Assembly (NCBI GenBank): GCA_030159075.1
Contig: BROG01000820.1
Coordinates: 62,001-126,000, forward strand
DNA: 64,000 bases
Direction of reading: 5' to 3'
Origin: Atrina japonica
Lineage: Eukaryota; Mollusca; Bivalvia; Pterioida; Pinnidae
Numbering within the stretch: the stretch's first letter is position 1; each line of letters starts with the position of its first letter. Of the stretch, positions 45,958 through 58,291 are shown in pieces. The notes below the pieces were generated by a model. The model had not been told where the DNA came from and ran no database searches. It was given only the letters and a program-made list of their open reading frames with translations. A program made the translations under genes and the position numbers.

Positions 45958-46240
45958 AAACATAAACCTAGTACCTGGTATTTCGGTACCAACTGATAAT
46001 TTTATACTTAAGTAATATTTCGCACTGATAACACCATTTAAAATTCTATCTTTTTTAAGGTAAGGTAGCCACCTTTTTACAGTGGTTTTTCTCTTAGACG
46101 GAATTTGACTTTACGTTTAGATTTATTATTTGGCCTTGTCTGATACCACTTTCTCTTTGGAAAATATATCTAAAACTGGATCTCAACTGATGAAGTCCAA
46201 TTGACAGAAACGATCGTCTTGGGCATTATAACTTTGGTAT
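45958..46240 (+). repeat. Family D repeat, fullest copy
   Basis: Starts with AGTACCTGGTATTTCGGTAC, then AAGTAATATTTCGC, then TTTACAGTGG...TTATTATTTGGCCTTGTC, then the hammerhead at 46182-46223. The same order occurs at 62405-62910, where another MITE has been inserted in the middle. No ORF. Confidence 0.75.
46182..46223 (+). ncRNA. Hammerhead ribozyme motif, family D copy 1
   Basis: Stem I CTCAA (46182-46186) pairs with TTGGG (46219-46223). The core CTGATGA is at 46187-46193. Stem II is GTC/GAC around CAATT with an A-A mismatch at its base. GAAA is at 46207-46210, then a two-pair stem III (CG-AT-CG), then TC with the expected cleavage after C46218. This is a type I layout with a minimal stem III, as known in Penelope-like and other small retroelements. 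Activity cannot be judged from sequence. Confidence 0.7.
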
Positions 46241-46329
46241 TATGTTTATGATAATTTTTATGTTAATTATCCTTTACGACTTTATCATGTTATATGTCTT
46301 TTACGTTTTAAATTTCCATTCAAAACCAA

Positions 46330-46535
46330 TTGTTGTATCACAAAGCCTCTCACTTCTGGTTCGAATCCCGCTAGGATCATTTCGAATTAAGTGAGACAGT
46401 TTGCCAGTTTTCTTGCGGAAGGTCAGTGGTCTTTACCCGGGTAACCGGGGTTTCTCCTCCACAAATAAAAACTGGACGCCATCATATGACTGAAAGATTG
46501 TTGAGTATGGCGTAAAACAAAAAATCAAATCAAAT
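46330..46535 (+). mobile_element. tRNA-derived SINE, family B
   Basis: B-box-like GGTTCGAATCCC near 46361, then GTTTGCCAGTTTTCTTGCGG, CTCCTCCACAAATAAAAACTGG and GACTGAAAGATTGTTGAG, with an AATCAAATC tail. Almost identical in its 3' part to 25558-25725. Confidence 0.8.
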
Positions 46536-46959
46536 AGGCCACAGGACTGTCAGGTGTCTGAATTTAATGAAACTAACAAGTACTAAACCGGGCGTTTCAG
46601 ACTTCTGTAAATAGGCTCACTAAGAATCATGATCATTTATTACATACTTTGGTATTCCATTAAAAACTGCTTGATTTGGATTATTGGGATAAGAATTATA
46701 ACAAATTCATTAATTAATTATTTATCTTTATCTTCTGTAATGAGTTGTTGACAGGACAATTATTGAATCAATGACGACCAAAATTTAATTCATCAACAGA
46801 TGATTTATTTTAGAATGTTAGTATGTAAATTTTAGCTATGATATGTATATTGCAGCAGTATTATATTATCTAAATGTTTTTTGCCATTTAAATTAATTTC
46901 ATTGTCTCCTATAGACAACATGTTGGAAATTGTTTGACAAAGTGTACAATTAAAATTTC

Positions 46960-47785
46960 ATTTTCAAAATTACTTAATTAAAAAACTAAATACTGAACTT
47001 TTCAATTTTCTTTGGAATAGTAAGGTTGATAAGATAAAAAAAACGATGTAGTCAAAGAATATTTAACATGATTAATTTAACATTATTTATCAATTCATTA
47101 AAACTTTCATGGATTAAAAAACTTTATAACTGATAAAAAGTGGACAAATATAGTAAATCTTTCATTGATATTGACCTTTTAGCAAATTGTGGCGCAGAAT
47201 ATATAAGAAAATGTGAAAACAATATAAAAAATAATTTCTGGAGAGATATTCTGAAAGGATGGTATAAAGTTATGAATATACAATATAATAATAATATAGA
47301 CTATCAATCTTTCTTAGATTGGTTACAATTTAGAATTAATCATTATATATTAGTCACTAACTCTTTATTGCATAAAATTGGTCAAATACAGGACCCTAAT
47401 TGTTGCCTTTGCAAAACACAACATGAGACGATTGTACACTTACTATGGGAATGTGAAGAAGTACAAGGTTTACTTAAAATGTTTAAGTATCTTGCTGAGA
47501 CTTCAAATATTTACTTACCACTCAGTCAGAGAAATTTCATTTTAGGGATAGATGAAAAATCTGAAAAAACTGTTATTGTAAATTTCATATTTTTAAAATT
47601 AAATATTATATCTATAGGACTAGATGTTATAACGGAACACTGTCTGTCATTGCTTTGATGAATTTAATTAAACAACATTTTCAAATTTTGAAATATACAA
47701 AGGTTTATAATGATTTCATCATTGAGGATGATTGGAGAGTATGGTTTAATTTGTTTTGGCCTGAACACCTAATTTTAAGCTGATT
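46960..47785 (+). pseudogene. LINE 3' end with zinc-binding RT tail domain
   Basis: Open frame 47140-47658 contains NCCLCKTQHETIVHLLWEC, a C-x2-C...H-x4-C cluster of the zf-RVT type found at the C-terminus of L1/Tx1-like ORF2 proteins. Upstream (46990-47030) another frame reads LNTELFNFLWNSKVDKIKK, and downstream (47660-47780) a third reads LIKQHFQILKYTKVYND...FWPEHLIL before a stop. These belong to the same protein but in shifted frames, so it is a dead, 5'-truncated copy. Confidence 0.8.
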
Positions 47786-47789
47786 ATAC

Positions 47790-50215
47790 ATAGATTGATA
47801 TTTTCTGCTTTTGTTATTTAGTTTATACATTTAATTGAGAGTATAAACATGTCTCAATATGTATATATGTAAATATGTATGTGTGTCGTTTTTTGTCAGT
47901 TCATTTGTGTTCAGTGTGTATGGTACTTGGTCACCGGTAATATTCCCCATACTCCCTAGCCAGGTGGAGATGGAGGGGGATATGTAAAAATCCTGGCCAT
48001 TTGCCATAATAAAATGTGTTTAAAAAAATTACTTGTCTTAGATTTTTATAAGTATATATTGTATCAATCACATGTAGTATATATACGTATATAAATTCAT
48101 TTTTGTCTTTGATTTTAGGGAATATTAAAGTTTTTTTAACCAACAGTCAAAGTATCAAACAGATATAATATGAGAAAGACTGGACCATCAAGAAATCTTA
48201 GCAGATTTCATGAATTTCTAAGTACTTGTACTCTCTAACAAATCAGCATTACCCACATCTTTTCTTACTGATATATTGGGAATTTCTGTTACAAGAATCA
48301 TTCAAAGGTTCACTACAGAGGTAAATCATATGAACACAACTTTTAAGGGGAAGAAGTTTCTGAATTATTTTGGTAAGCATTTCCTTGAACTACATGCAAT
48401 ATTGCGTTCACAGGGATTTTCATTCAGAAGCTACAAACGCCGACAGGCCAGGCTGTCACCAACAATACTTACAGTTACAACACATTTAAATTTCTGGTAT
48501 TCATCACCCAAACAGATTCCTTCACATTTTTCCTACTTGTGGGGAGGAAAAATAGACAGATGCATATGCAAATGCAAGATTTCTTGAATCATATTTATGC
48601 TGACCTGACAGTTTTCATCACATTGAGCATGTTCCTTCGGGAAAAACATTCTGATGTGCAAAACTGTTGATCTCAAGTAACTCTTTTCCAAAGCATGTCC
48701 TGGACATTCTATTGATTTATACTTTGGTATCTGATATTTTTTACATTAAGAAACAATGCTATCAGAAGAAGCACATGTAGAAGGATACTTCCTATCTACA
48801 AACAGTCCTGATTCCTGGACATTTAAGTTTTGTGTAGTGACCTAAACATTTCAAAGTATAGGTGTTTGGCAGACAGTTCATTTTTCTTACTAAATATGAG
48901 TGATGGATACAGTGCAACTCATTTACCAATTATTCATTTCATATGTAGTTTTCTGGTGCTTGGGAAAATCGAAAATTTACAACTAATGGTAAAGAGGGAA
49001 TTTCGTTCATTGATTTCATTGTATTTTTCTGACATGTATTGTACATGTGTTAATGTAGATTGTGTATCATTATAAGTCATTGATTAATTACATAGAGATT
49101 TAAACATTTTATTTTCAAGGTATTGTTCTTTCTCTCTCTCTTCTTTAGTGTAAAAAGTCAACATTTCAAATAACTTCAAGAACACAATATAGCTGGTACA
49201 ACTACATGTATTTATTATTGGTTTGAACTAGAACACAAAGGTGACAATGAGGGCTCACACTGAATCCCTTCTCAGTCTGTATAAGTTGACAAATCTATAG
49301 GCCACTTAAAAGTACAGAAATGACATTTAAACCATGAAAGATCACTCCCAAGAACTTAAATCAACTGCCACATGAACATAAAATTAAAAAGAACAGAAAC
49401 TTAGCAACATAACCAGTGTCATAATAACTAAAAATACTCCAAGATACATTTAACTGGGAATGAATTTGTTTCACTTTTGATTTTAAATGCATTTTTCTGC
49501 ATTAATATTATACAGCCTGCTGCAACTCAGGAAAATAAAAAAATAAATAAATACATTCATTTGATAAAGACAACTCTGTTCATGGATCTTAAGGATACAG
49601 ATGTTGAGTCAAGAGAACCAAATTGGTCTTCTGAAATTAACTGTAGGCCTATATTATAATATATACATAATTTTGAAAATGATAACTATATATGTATTAA
49701 ACTTAAGTCACTTAAGTAACATCTTGGTACATTTTAAATGCATTTAGAATGCCATATTAATGTCATTTGGTTTCTGAAGAAAAACCATGAAAGTTGATAA
49801 AATGGCAAAATAAAAGCCAGAAGCGTTTACATTCAGGAATTTACAGTAAGAATGCTAAGATGCTTACAAAAAAGTATATAGGTCTTTTGGGTTAAATTGT
49901 GCTGCCCATCCCAACCATAGAAACATCAATAGCCTGAAAAGCATAAGATTTTGAAATGCTTAAATCATAAATGTGAAAGATCCAGACATAATTTCACCAG
50001 AAGACTCTAGAAGAACCTATACAGAGTAAGGCCTGTCACTCTGACTGGTTTTAGTAATGCATGTGGACTACATAAAGAACACAAGGAAGCTCAGAACTGG
50101 GCCTGGCACCATACAACTTGAGAATTGTTTTTGTTGATGTCTAAGAATATTCTCGACTTGGTCTGCTTGGCCAATCAGATTTCAGGTTTAGCCAAAGTTA
50201 AGTAATTTTTTTTTA
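47790..50215. other. Gene-free region
   Basis: AT-rich. A small family C fragment lies at 48695-48745. Several 60-100 codon frames exist, but none shows a recognisable domain or splice context. Confidence 0.35.
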
Positions 50216-50218
50216 GAA

Positions 50219-50533
50219 TTAATTTAATTCTTCAGGCCCTGTTTTCATTATCACTGATGTGATTTGCAGGGAAAAGTCTACATTCTGTATGGGAGGGGAG
50301 GGGGACATCCCCAGTTTTATGCATATGTCATCGTATCGTGGAAGAATTGTTTCATTGCCACTAGTAATAAATCTAACAGTATGCCGCCGCTTAATAGCTT
50401 TGGCTTCCGTGTCAACATTGTATTTGACCACAAGCAAAGGTATAAGCTTAAGACAGATGAACGAGATGTACTTATTCATTATAAACGGAATATTGAACAC
50501 CTCTTTGTGGTAGTTCTTAAATAGGATCCACAT
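50219..50533 (-). other. Unrecognised 104-codon open frame
   Basis: Three frames are open across the same ~260 bp (one minus, two plus), which is unusual for this AT-rich region. The minus frame contains RRHTVRFITSGNETILPRYD and ICIKLGMSPSPPI. No family recognised. Could be a fragment of a mobile element. Confidence 0.2.
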
Positions 50534-50668
50534 GCACTCGTTGAATCGGATACTGTCTTAAAATTGAAATTAACATGAACTAAATTCATGATTTTTCATC
50601 TATCTATTACATTGTGTCTAGTCTTAAAATTATATGTGGCTAAACGACACCGATCATCTAGATCAAGG

Positions 50669-50714
50669 CGTATATCAGGTATAATATAACACATGTTATA
50701 ATATACCTGATATA
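50669..50714. repeat. Short palindrome
   Basis: GTATATCAGGTATAATATAA and its inverse TTATAATATACCTGATATAC around CACATG. Confidence 0.8.
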
Positions 50715-50881
50715 CATCACGGACCTCGCAAAAACTGTCAAAGTCGCATATCATATGTACACTAGACATAATGTTATATATAGATAAATTTGATTTGCCA
50801 TAAGGACCAGTGATAGCAGTGAAGATCGCTGACACATATCATTTAGTTGTACAGTTGTCATCTAGGTGGTTGGTAATGTAA

Positions 50882-50972
50882 ACCGGAAGACCAGTTGCCC
50901 CACCGGAAACGGCGAATCGCAACATATTATGACAAACTGGGAACGTAAATGGACAACTCGAAAGGGGTTATT
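50882..50972 (-). repeat. Inverted dispersed repeat, partner of 41254-41348
   Basis: Contains CCGGAAACGGCGAATCGCAA and AACGTAAATGGACAACTCGA, the reverse complement of the partner. Confidence 0.75.
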
Positions 50973-52599
50973 ATGGTGTAATACATTGCCTCATTTGAAG
51001 GAATAAGACAACTTTCGAACTTTTTATGCATTAAAAAAGCTATAGAATAAAAGATTGAAAGATCTAAGCCGGCTACTGGTCCTCTACCAGTAGAGTAAGC
51101 GAAATACGAGTTATCTCGCCTGTATATTGGCCGAACAGTAATGGTGGACGGGATTTGCAGGAGTTTGTTTCTGTTTCCGTTTTGTCCGCGAGATTTAATT
51201 TTGTTCAGCATTTATTTAAGGGGGAAAGGGGAGTCTAGGGTTCAATTTTTGGTCATACCAAAGTGAAAGACACGAACTATCCTAGTTGGTGTCCCTTATC
51301 ATTATCACAATTTTCAAAATGCATTATCTTACAATCAGGCGTTTCGGAGATCCAGAACGGTTCAGAAAATATATTGCGCTGATCATGTGACTGTTGATAA
51401 AACGCTAGGAACTTTTGTCGCGGGAAATATGAAGTAAACAAAGGCAGCGGGATACATCATAACAAATTAAAAAGCAAGTGCTGATGCGTGATGCAATGTT
51501 ATAAATCGGATTCCAGAAAGAAAAATTAGTCGGATAAATACCCGTGGAAGGATGGCATTTCTGATTTCATTTAAAACCGTTTTCCGACGATGAACATACG
51601 ACTGGAGTCTGGAGCGTATTCCTGTGATACGCCATCCAAGCCACTATGATTAGTGTCTGCCTCATCATATATGAAATGTGACTAATATTTTGTAGGAAAT
51701 TATAGATTGAAAATTAAGATTTTAATTGTGGGAACTTTATTATAAATCTGAACTTTATTATTTATCAGCTGATAGTCGAACTTCTGTATATCCGCTGTTT
51801 TGTCCAAAATATGCATAGTTTTAGGTCACATGGTAATAAAAGTCACATGACTGAGATGGGTCTGTCGAGGGATCTCGGAAACGACGTATTCATCATAATA
51901 GTCAGTCATGCCGCTCATGGTGGTGGTTAGTTTCCAATTCCAGTCATGCCAGTGGTAGTCTTGAAGAAACATCAGCCATGACCAGGCGATTCTCTAACCA
52001 ATCTGCCAAGGATGCCGAAGCCCTATCATTTACAAATAAAACACCGTTTTTCTTTTTCATTTTAATCAATACTTACTATTGTGAAAGTTGAGGTTATTTT
52101 GGCAAGTTATCAGTTACAGTTTTACTGGTTTATTACGTTTCGGAATTGATTAAGTCTTTTATATACTCATCTGTTGATGTAACTCAGTTTGAGTTGGCGT
52201 AATTGTGGCATAATTGTGATCCGAAGTTTAAGTTATGCTGTACTGTTTTGCTAAGTCTCAGTTTCATTATCAGTGAGGTCGGATTTAACTGTGTCCCGAT
52301 ATTTTAGCTTTTATTTTGTACGTTACTTACTGTGTTTTTGAGTAACTGTAAAGGCGTAGTGTTAGTTTTAACTGCTTCCTTGCAGTGAGTTTAGATCTGA
52401 TAATGATGTTGTCTGAGCTTCTTAATACAGTAGCTAATCTTCTACTTTGCACGATAGTTTATCTGGTTTCAATTTTGACGCCATTTTGCCGTTTCTACTG
52501 AAGCGCATCTAAGAGAGGAGTTTTGATTGGCTTATATCTTTTACTTTTTGTCCAATCATATCGGACATATTATAGTGTTGAATTGACCTTAGGTCACCG

Positions 52600-52645
52600 C
52601 TTTAGGGTATAAATACTCGGGTTACCTACAAAAGGTTTAATCCTC
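52600..52645 (+). promoter_or_regulatory. Possible TATA-type promoter, perhaps of an LTR
   Basis: GGTATAAATACTCGGG is preceded by repeated AGGTCA-like words (TTAGGTCACCGC) and followed by pyrimidine-rich sequence and two TCTTGTTAG...AGGACAACTTTA near-repeats (52739, 52800). No adjacent ORF, so a solo LTR or promoter relic is only a guess. Confidence 0.25.
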
Positions 52646-53355
52646 GATATGTTACCTTGCATGACTGATAATCCAGTCAACTACTACTTCTTCTCTCTCT
52701 TCAGGTGAGGTTCGCCTCAACCACTTCTCCTTCCTACATGTCTTGTTAGCAGGACAACTTTAACATTCTTTCAAACTAACTTTAGTTCGTGATAATCATG
52801 TCTTGTTAGTCAGGACAACTTTATCCTTTTTCTGCTAGGTCATTAACGATCTAAATTACTTATTTAAATAGGATGTAGGATATTAGGCCCTACCGTAAGT
52901 CACATAGTAGTTGTCGTCGTCGTCGTCGGTCGTAAAACAATATTTCGTAGGTCAGTAATTTAGAAACCGTTTAGGAGTTATAATTTTATTTAGTATGCAT
53001 TAGATAGCATTTTATATTTTGTATAGACAGTGTAGTCTAGGAAATCAGATATAATTGATTTATATTTTTTTGTTTTGTTAAGTTTTTGACTGAGACACCA
53101 ATGACAGACCACCATTTTATTTACATTTGTTGAACATTAAAATTTGATATATTTATATAAAATTTATAAAAATTATTTGCTCTTTGAGTTATTATTTCTG
53201 GATTCTTTAACACCTTAATACATGTTGTTAAAAGAACCTTAATAGGTGATCTTGGGAAGACTGTGTGTTTCCATATATTAAAATAACATCTTGAAAATAA
53301 ACACAACGCGAAGTCACTGGGAAACATACTCTCCTCTACAGATCTCCTATTACAC

Positions 53356-53852
53356 TATAAATAATACATAGGTAAACCTATGGAGAGAGCGAAGGCATTC
53401 ATCAACAGTTTTACATGTTCAGTTAATCCCTTTGGGGATTCCGTGGTGTTGCCCCCTGTCGGGGGCAACACGACAGAATCCCAAAAGGGATTAATATTCA
53501 GTGTTTTTATCACGTAAATGTCCCGGTCATTCACTCATTGTTTTAAACAAAATATTGAGTGGATGACTGTTTCCTTGGTGCTAAAACTTAAATTGAATAT
53601 ATGTGGTATTTATTAGTCATGAATTAAATGCACAAACACGTTTTTATGCTATATATTTTTCTCTATGCCAGCGTATCCACCATTTCGTGCAGTTCACATT
53701 ACCAGAATGATGGAGGAGCTTCGTGGTCGGGTTCGATGTACAACCCTAGTCGTTATGGCCTAGTCTCGGTCTACAAAACGTTTCTAAGTGTGCAAGGCGC
53801 TTTTAAGTAATGACTTTGCATTTCCGACATTTTGTTTATGTCACGCGCAAAT
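53356..53852 (+). repeat. Direct duplication, copy 1
   Basis: About 500 bp nearly identical to 54247-54764. Contains a hairpin at 53423-53494 with arms TTAATCCCTTTGGGGATTCC... and its inverse around TGTC (GTGTTGCCCCC / GGGGGCAACAC). Ends in GTTTATGTCACGCGCAAAT. Confidence 0.9.
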
Positions 53853-54029
53853 AATTAAACGATAAGAGATTAAGTTTTGATAGCCCTGCCACTATTGTTT
53901 ACATTTGTACCAAATCCTGGCGTTCTTTAAGTCGCGTGCTCTGACGTCACTTTACGAATAGATCCAAAGACAAAGTGAATTCAGGGGCGTTCCAAACGAA
54001 GTAAAAGTAAAGAGTAAACTTGTCGTAAT

Positions 54030-54216
54030 AGACCCTTTAGCAGTAACTGCGGTCCTGTGACTTTGCCAGTCTTTGGTTGGCAAAATGATGCAGATTTCCG
54101 GAAAATGACGTCAAGAAACAATCAGTTACTATAACGACGTCTATGTTTTTGCGGGTATCTGTATCATCTTGCAAACCAAAGTACGTCACAGGACCACAGT
54201 TACTGCTAAAATGTCT
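54030..54216. mobile_element. Palindromic MITE between the two direct copies
   Basis: Ends AGACCCTTTAGCAGTAACTG and (reverse complement) AGACATTTTAGCAGTAACTG with ~50-bp arms (GTCCTGTGAC...GGTTNGCAANATGAT). TA lies at both borders. No ORF. Confidence 0.75.
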
Positions 54217-54246
54217 ATATAAAAAGTTAGTTAATTGAATATTAAA

Positions 54247-54764
54247 TATAAATAATACATAGGTAAACCTATTGAGAGGGCGAAGGCATTCATCAACAGT
54301 TTTACATGTTCAGTTAATCACTTTGGGGATTCCGTCGTGTTGCCCCTGGGGACAACACGACAGAATCACCAAAAGGATTAATATTCAGTGTTTTTATCAC
54401 GTAAATGTCCCCGGTCATTCACTCATTGTTTTAAATAAAATATTGAGTGGCTCTGACTGTTTCCTTGGTGTTAAAACTTAAAATAGAATCTATGTGGTAT
54501 TTATTAGTCATGAATTAAATGCACAAACATGTTTTTATGCTATATATTTTTCTCTATCCCAGCGTATCCATCATTTCGTGTAGTTCACATTACCAGAATA
54601 ATGGAGGCGCTTCGTGATCGGGTTCGATGTACAACCCTAGTCGTTATGGCTTAGTCTCGATCTACAAAACGTTTCTTAGTGTGGTAGTTTATTACTTCGT
54701 TTGCAATGCGCTTTTAAGTAATGACTTTGCATTTTCCGACATTTTGTTTATGTCACGCGCAAAT
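54247..54764 (+). repeat. Direct duplication, copy 2
   Basis: As copy 1, but with ~20 bp extra before ATGCGCTTTTAAG (TAGTTTATTACTTCGTTTGC), and the hairpin loop side is shortened (TTGCCCCTGGGGACAACACG). The copy offset is 891 bp. Confidence 0.9.
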
Positions 54765-54769
54765 TCCCG

Positions 54770-55680
54770 ATGTGAGCAAAATTTTTACCACTAGTAGTAC
54801 GGGTACCCGGATGTAGTAGGAATAAAAAATGTGAGCTTCTCTACATATATGAGGGCTTCGCCCTCTATTAAAACACGAACACGTAAAAAATAATGTTCAT
54901 GTATACTATATAGATACATGTACATGTAAAACATGTATACATGTATATGATGTAATGATAATGTATTGATATGAAATATCCATTTTACGAGGTGACGTAT
55001 GGTGTCAAAATCAAGATGGCTGATGGATTAACACCTTTACAAGTGAAATTTTTAATATCAATATCTGCTGTGAGCAGTTATATGAGTTCCTGTAAATGAT
55101 GGAATTAAATGACGCGTACAGGTTATCCATAAGAAGTAATTATAAGTTCTCACGCGGGTTTTTCCATGAGCCACTTTGAATCGGGATACAATAACCATCC
55201 TCGAAATAAAATATTGCAAAATTGGACTTATTTCCACAGTTTTTGCTTGAAATGAATTATGCAGTTTAAACTAAATAGGAAATATTTCTTTCACAAAAAT
55301 GAAACTACTAGATCTACATATAAAATGTGGCCTCACAAAAATTTGAATTGTAAACCATATTAAATTTTTACGTAGTCACTTCGTTTAATTCTGGTTACCG
55401 TATAAAAATCAAGATGGCTGATAGCCGAATACTTAAAATTTTCAATTATTTTGATTTTCATGAATATAGTGAATAACGCAAACTGTCTCTTATCGGAGCA
55501 TGAAAGGAAACCTGTTCTTGATAGAAATGTTTAAATCGATATGAAATGTTTAAATCGATATGAAATATGATATATTTGTCTGATATCGTTAATATCAACC
55601 ATGATTAAATCTGGTTTATCATATCATATTACAGCCGTTTATACGTAAACCGAGAAGCATTTGCAACCACTTAATTAAGG
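54770..55680. other. Gene-free stretch
   Basis: AT-rich. AAATCAAGATGGCTGAT occurs twice (55009 and 55407), possibly a degraded repeat pair. Nothing else recognised. Confidence 0.4.
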
Positions 55681-55684
55681 ATTG

Positions 55685-55925
55685 GAGCCGGCCTGGCTCA
55701 GTCGGTTGCCCGCTCGACTCTTGATCGTAAGGTCGTGAGTTCGAGTCCAGCCGGCGGATAGAAAAAAACCGAGCTCCCGTGTAGGTGTCGGCACGTTAAA
55801 AACCCTCACTGCTAATGGCCGTAAGTGCCGAGCATAGGGCAAAATTGAAGGCCTTCACCGGCATATGAGTGAAATATTCTTGAGAGGGACGTTAAACAAC
55901 ATCAAACAAACAAACAAACAAACAA
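55685..55925 (+). mobile_element. tRNA-derived SINE, family A
   Basis: Head GCCTGGCTCAGTCGGTTGCC and B box GAGTTCGAGTCC, core GGCACGTTAAAAACCCTCAC, tail GAGAGGGACGTTAAACAACA with a CAAA repeat. Internally shortened relative to 30209. Possible imperfect flanking repeat TAAGGATTG / TAAGAATTG. Confidence 0.85.
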
Positions 55926-56800
55926 ACATAAGTAAGAATTGCACAATGATTTTTTTCCATGAACAATTGCTTTTATATTCCGAGTTTTTTCCAAAACTGA
56001 AAAACAATCCTTATATCTATATATATTACCATTTTTCTGTGAAACTGTAGTCCACTGGATATCATTCCAGAATAATAATCAACTTGTATAGCCCTACGTA
56101 AGTGCATTCACAGGCCTTCGGAGCGAAGATTTTTTTTTTCTAATTTTGATTTGGGGATATAGTATCCCCAAATGATTCCATCTTGTTCATTTGGGTTTTA
56201 CATGTATAATAAATCAGATTTCGGGAGTAGCCAAAGTTGAGTAACACTTTTAAACGTTCAAACTCTGTTTTTTTTAATTTATTATACCAGGCCTAAGTGC
56301 TCATTATTAAAGCAACTTTGGTTGAAAATAGGGGAACCATTTAAATATATTTGTTAAAATTATGTTCACAGGAAAAAAAATATCGCGTGGTTACGGCTAC
56401 GTTTTGTTATCGATATCGCCAATAACTCTAGTAGATGCACTTCAACAGTTTCCGTATCGTACATATATGCTCATAACTTTGGGACGTACTGTAGCAGCAT
56501 CACAGGAGGAAAAATCATTGATCTTTTAAAGTAGCTCCAAATAGTCGTTGAAGGTGTGTGTATTACCACCGTTGATTACTGCTGTAAGTGGCATTAAAAC
56601 CTACAAGGTCATTGGCAAGACCATCTGCTACCGTGTTCTTTTGTTATTCAAGTGCTGGCCGTGATGGAAAAAACATGCTGCTTCTGATCGGAACGGACAC
56701 GTATTCATTTCAGAACATCACTGTGGCGCACATTATGGTGGTGTTTTCTTAGTTTTCGCGGATTCCCTGTGGGATTTTTAAGTTCCCTACATGTACCGTT

Positions 56801-56921
56801 ATGGCGGATGTAGAAGAAGTTTCGGATACTCGATTTGATGATATTGATTTGGAAAGTATCTTAGCAAGAGTAGAAAGGCGTGGACCACTGACATTTACGA
56901 GAAAGCGATGTTTATATAGGG
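56801..56921 (+). CDS. Possible first coding exon of an unrecognised gene
   Basis: ATG in the context GTACCGTTATGGCGG opens an acidic leader (MADVEEVSDTRFDDIDLESI) followed by a basic end (ARVERRGPLTFTRKRCLYR). It closes at a strong donor AGGG|GTAAGTATC. Surrounding sequence is a little GC-richer than the window. No continuation exon could be identified before the right edge, so the product is unknown. It could also be chance. Confidence 0.4.
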
Positions 56922-57106
56922 GTAAGTATCAGAAGTTTTTAATACTAGAACTACGAAACACCTCAAGACGCCGAACTTCAGTCTTGTAATCTGAAACGGA
57001 ATATTTTTATCTCTTAGTCGTAGATAATGCTTTTTATTTGACTTATCTAGAGGTCATATTTATATCTAATATAAAATATCATTGAGACTCCAAAATCGAT
57101 GTTGTG

Positions 57107-57108
<2 letters not shown>

Positions 57109-57202
<94 letters not shown>
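57109..57202 (+). repeat. (CT)n microsatellite, 94 bp
   Basis: Perfect run. Open frames over it (Ser/Leu and Arg/Glu repeats) are not genes. Confidence 0.98.
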
Positions 57203-57204
<2 letters not shown>

Positions 57205-57765
57205 ATAGAGAGGGGCATATATGCTGTTCGTCTTTCAAACATTAATTTTTATAACGAAATGAATTAGCCTATTTCGGTTTTCAGTTTTTAGTATTCAACG
57301 TAGTGTATTGGAGATAAGGGGCATGGGATTTAATTTAGTGGCCAGATGGAAAGGATGGGGTTAATTACGGGTGGAATGGATGGGTCAGTGATCAGGTGGA
57401 TGGGATAGGGTTAATGTCTAGGTGTTGGGATATTGCTTCTCGTCATTTGGACGTTCGATTCCTCGTCGTCCAATCGTCCAGTTACTAGACACACACTCTC
57501 AAATGTATATATTAACAATAACACTTTTTCATTGTAGTAATTAATAAATATTTTATTTTATTTTGAAGTTTGTGTTCTTATCTAATATTCTAATGTGCTT
57601 TATCGGATGAAAAATACCCTATCAACCCTTTCACAGCATTTCTTATGGTTACACTTTTGGATTAAGGACCGGTGCAGGTGCGATTGGGGTACAAAAGTGT
57701 GATCACGAGGCAAAAAACTTCTTTTTGAATCCAATTGTGTTTACATATATCTACAACTCACTAAG

Positions 57766-57808
57766 TAGGAGTGCGAACTCACTAAGTAGGAGTGCGATCT
57801 AATATACG
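57766..57808 (+). repeat. Two tandem copies of a 23-bp unit
   Basis: AACTCACTAAGTAGGAGTGC is repeated immediately. Confidence 0.85.
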
Positions 57809-58214
57809 TACGACTTTGAAATAGATTACTGGCTCGGCTATAAATGACAGTTTGACAAAAGTATAAATAATATATGTTTGGTTACTATGGTTACGGTGTG
57901 AGTAAAACAAAGCTATTGCATGTATAAATCACACTGATGACATGATTACGAATTTGTTTACAAATACATCCGACACGTAACCGCGAAAATATTCACCTCC
58001 AATTTCCAGTGTAACTTCTTGGATAGGTGTGTGAAAAATAAGAAATGTGTTCTGGGGTCCGCTGTCCGCAGATCTGCTCTTCTAAGCGAAAGGGGCGTGG
58101 TGCTGTAGACAAATTGTCCGCTGGTACAGCCACCTGCTAAGTTTATTATTAAAATTTATTCCAATAGTGTCCCATGTAAAGCATGTCGAATTTTATTCTA
58201 GTTCAATAGATATT

Positions 58215-58218
<4 letters not shown>

Positions 58219-58285
<67 letters not shown>
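58219..58285 (+). repeat. (TA)n microsatellite
   Basis: About 65 bp of TA. Confidence 0.97.
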
Positions 58286-58291
<6 letters not shown>

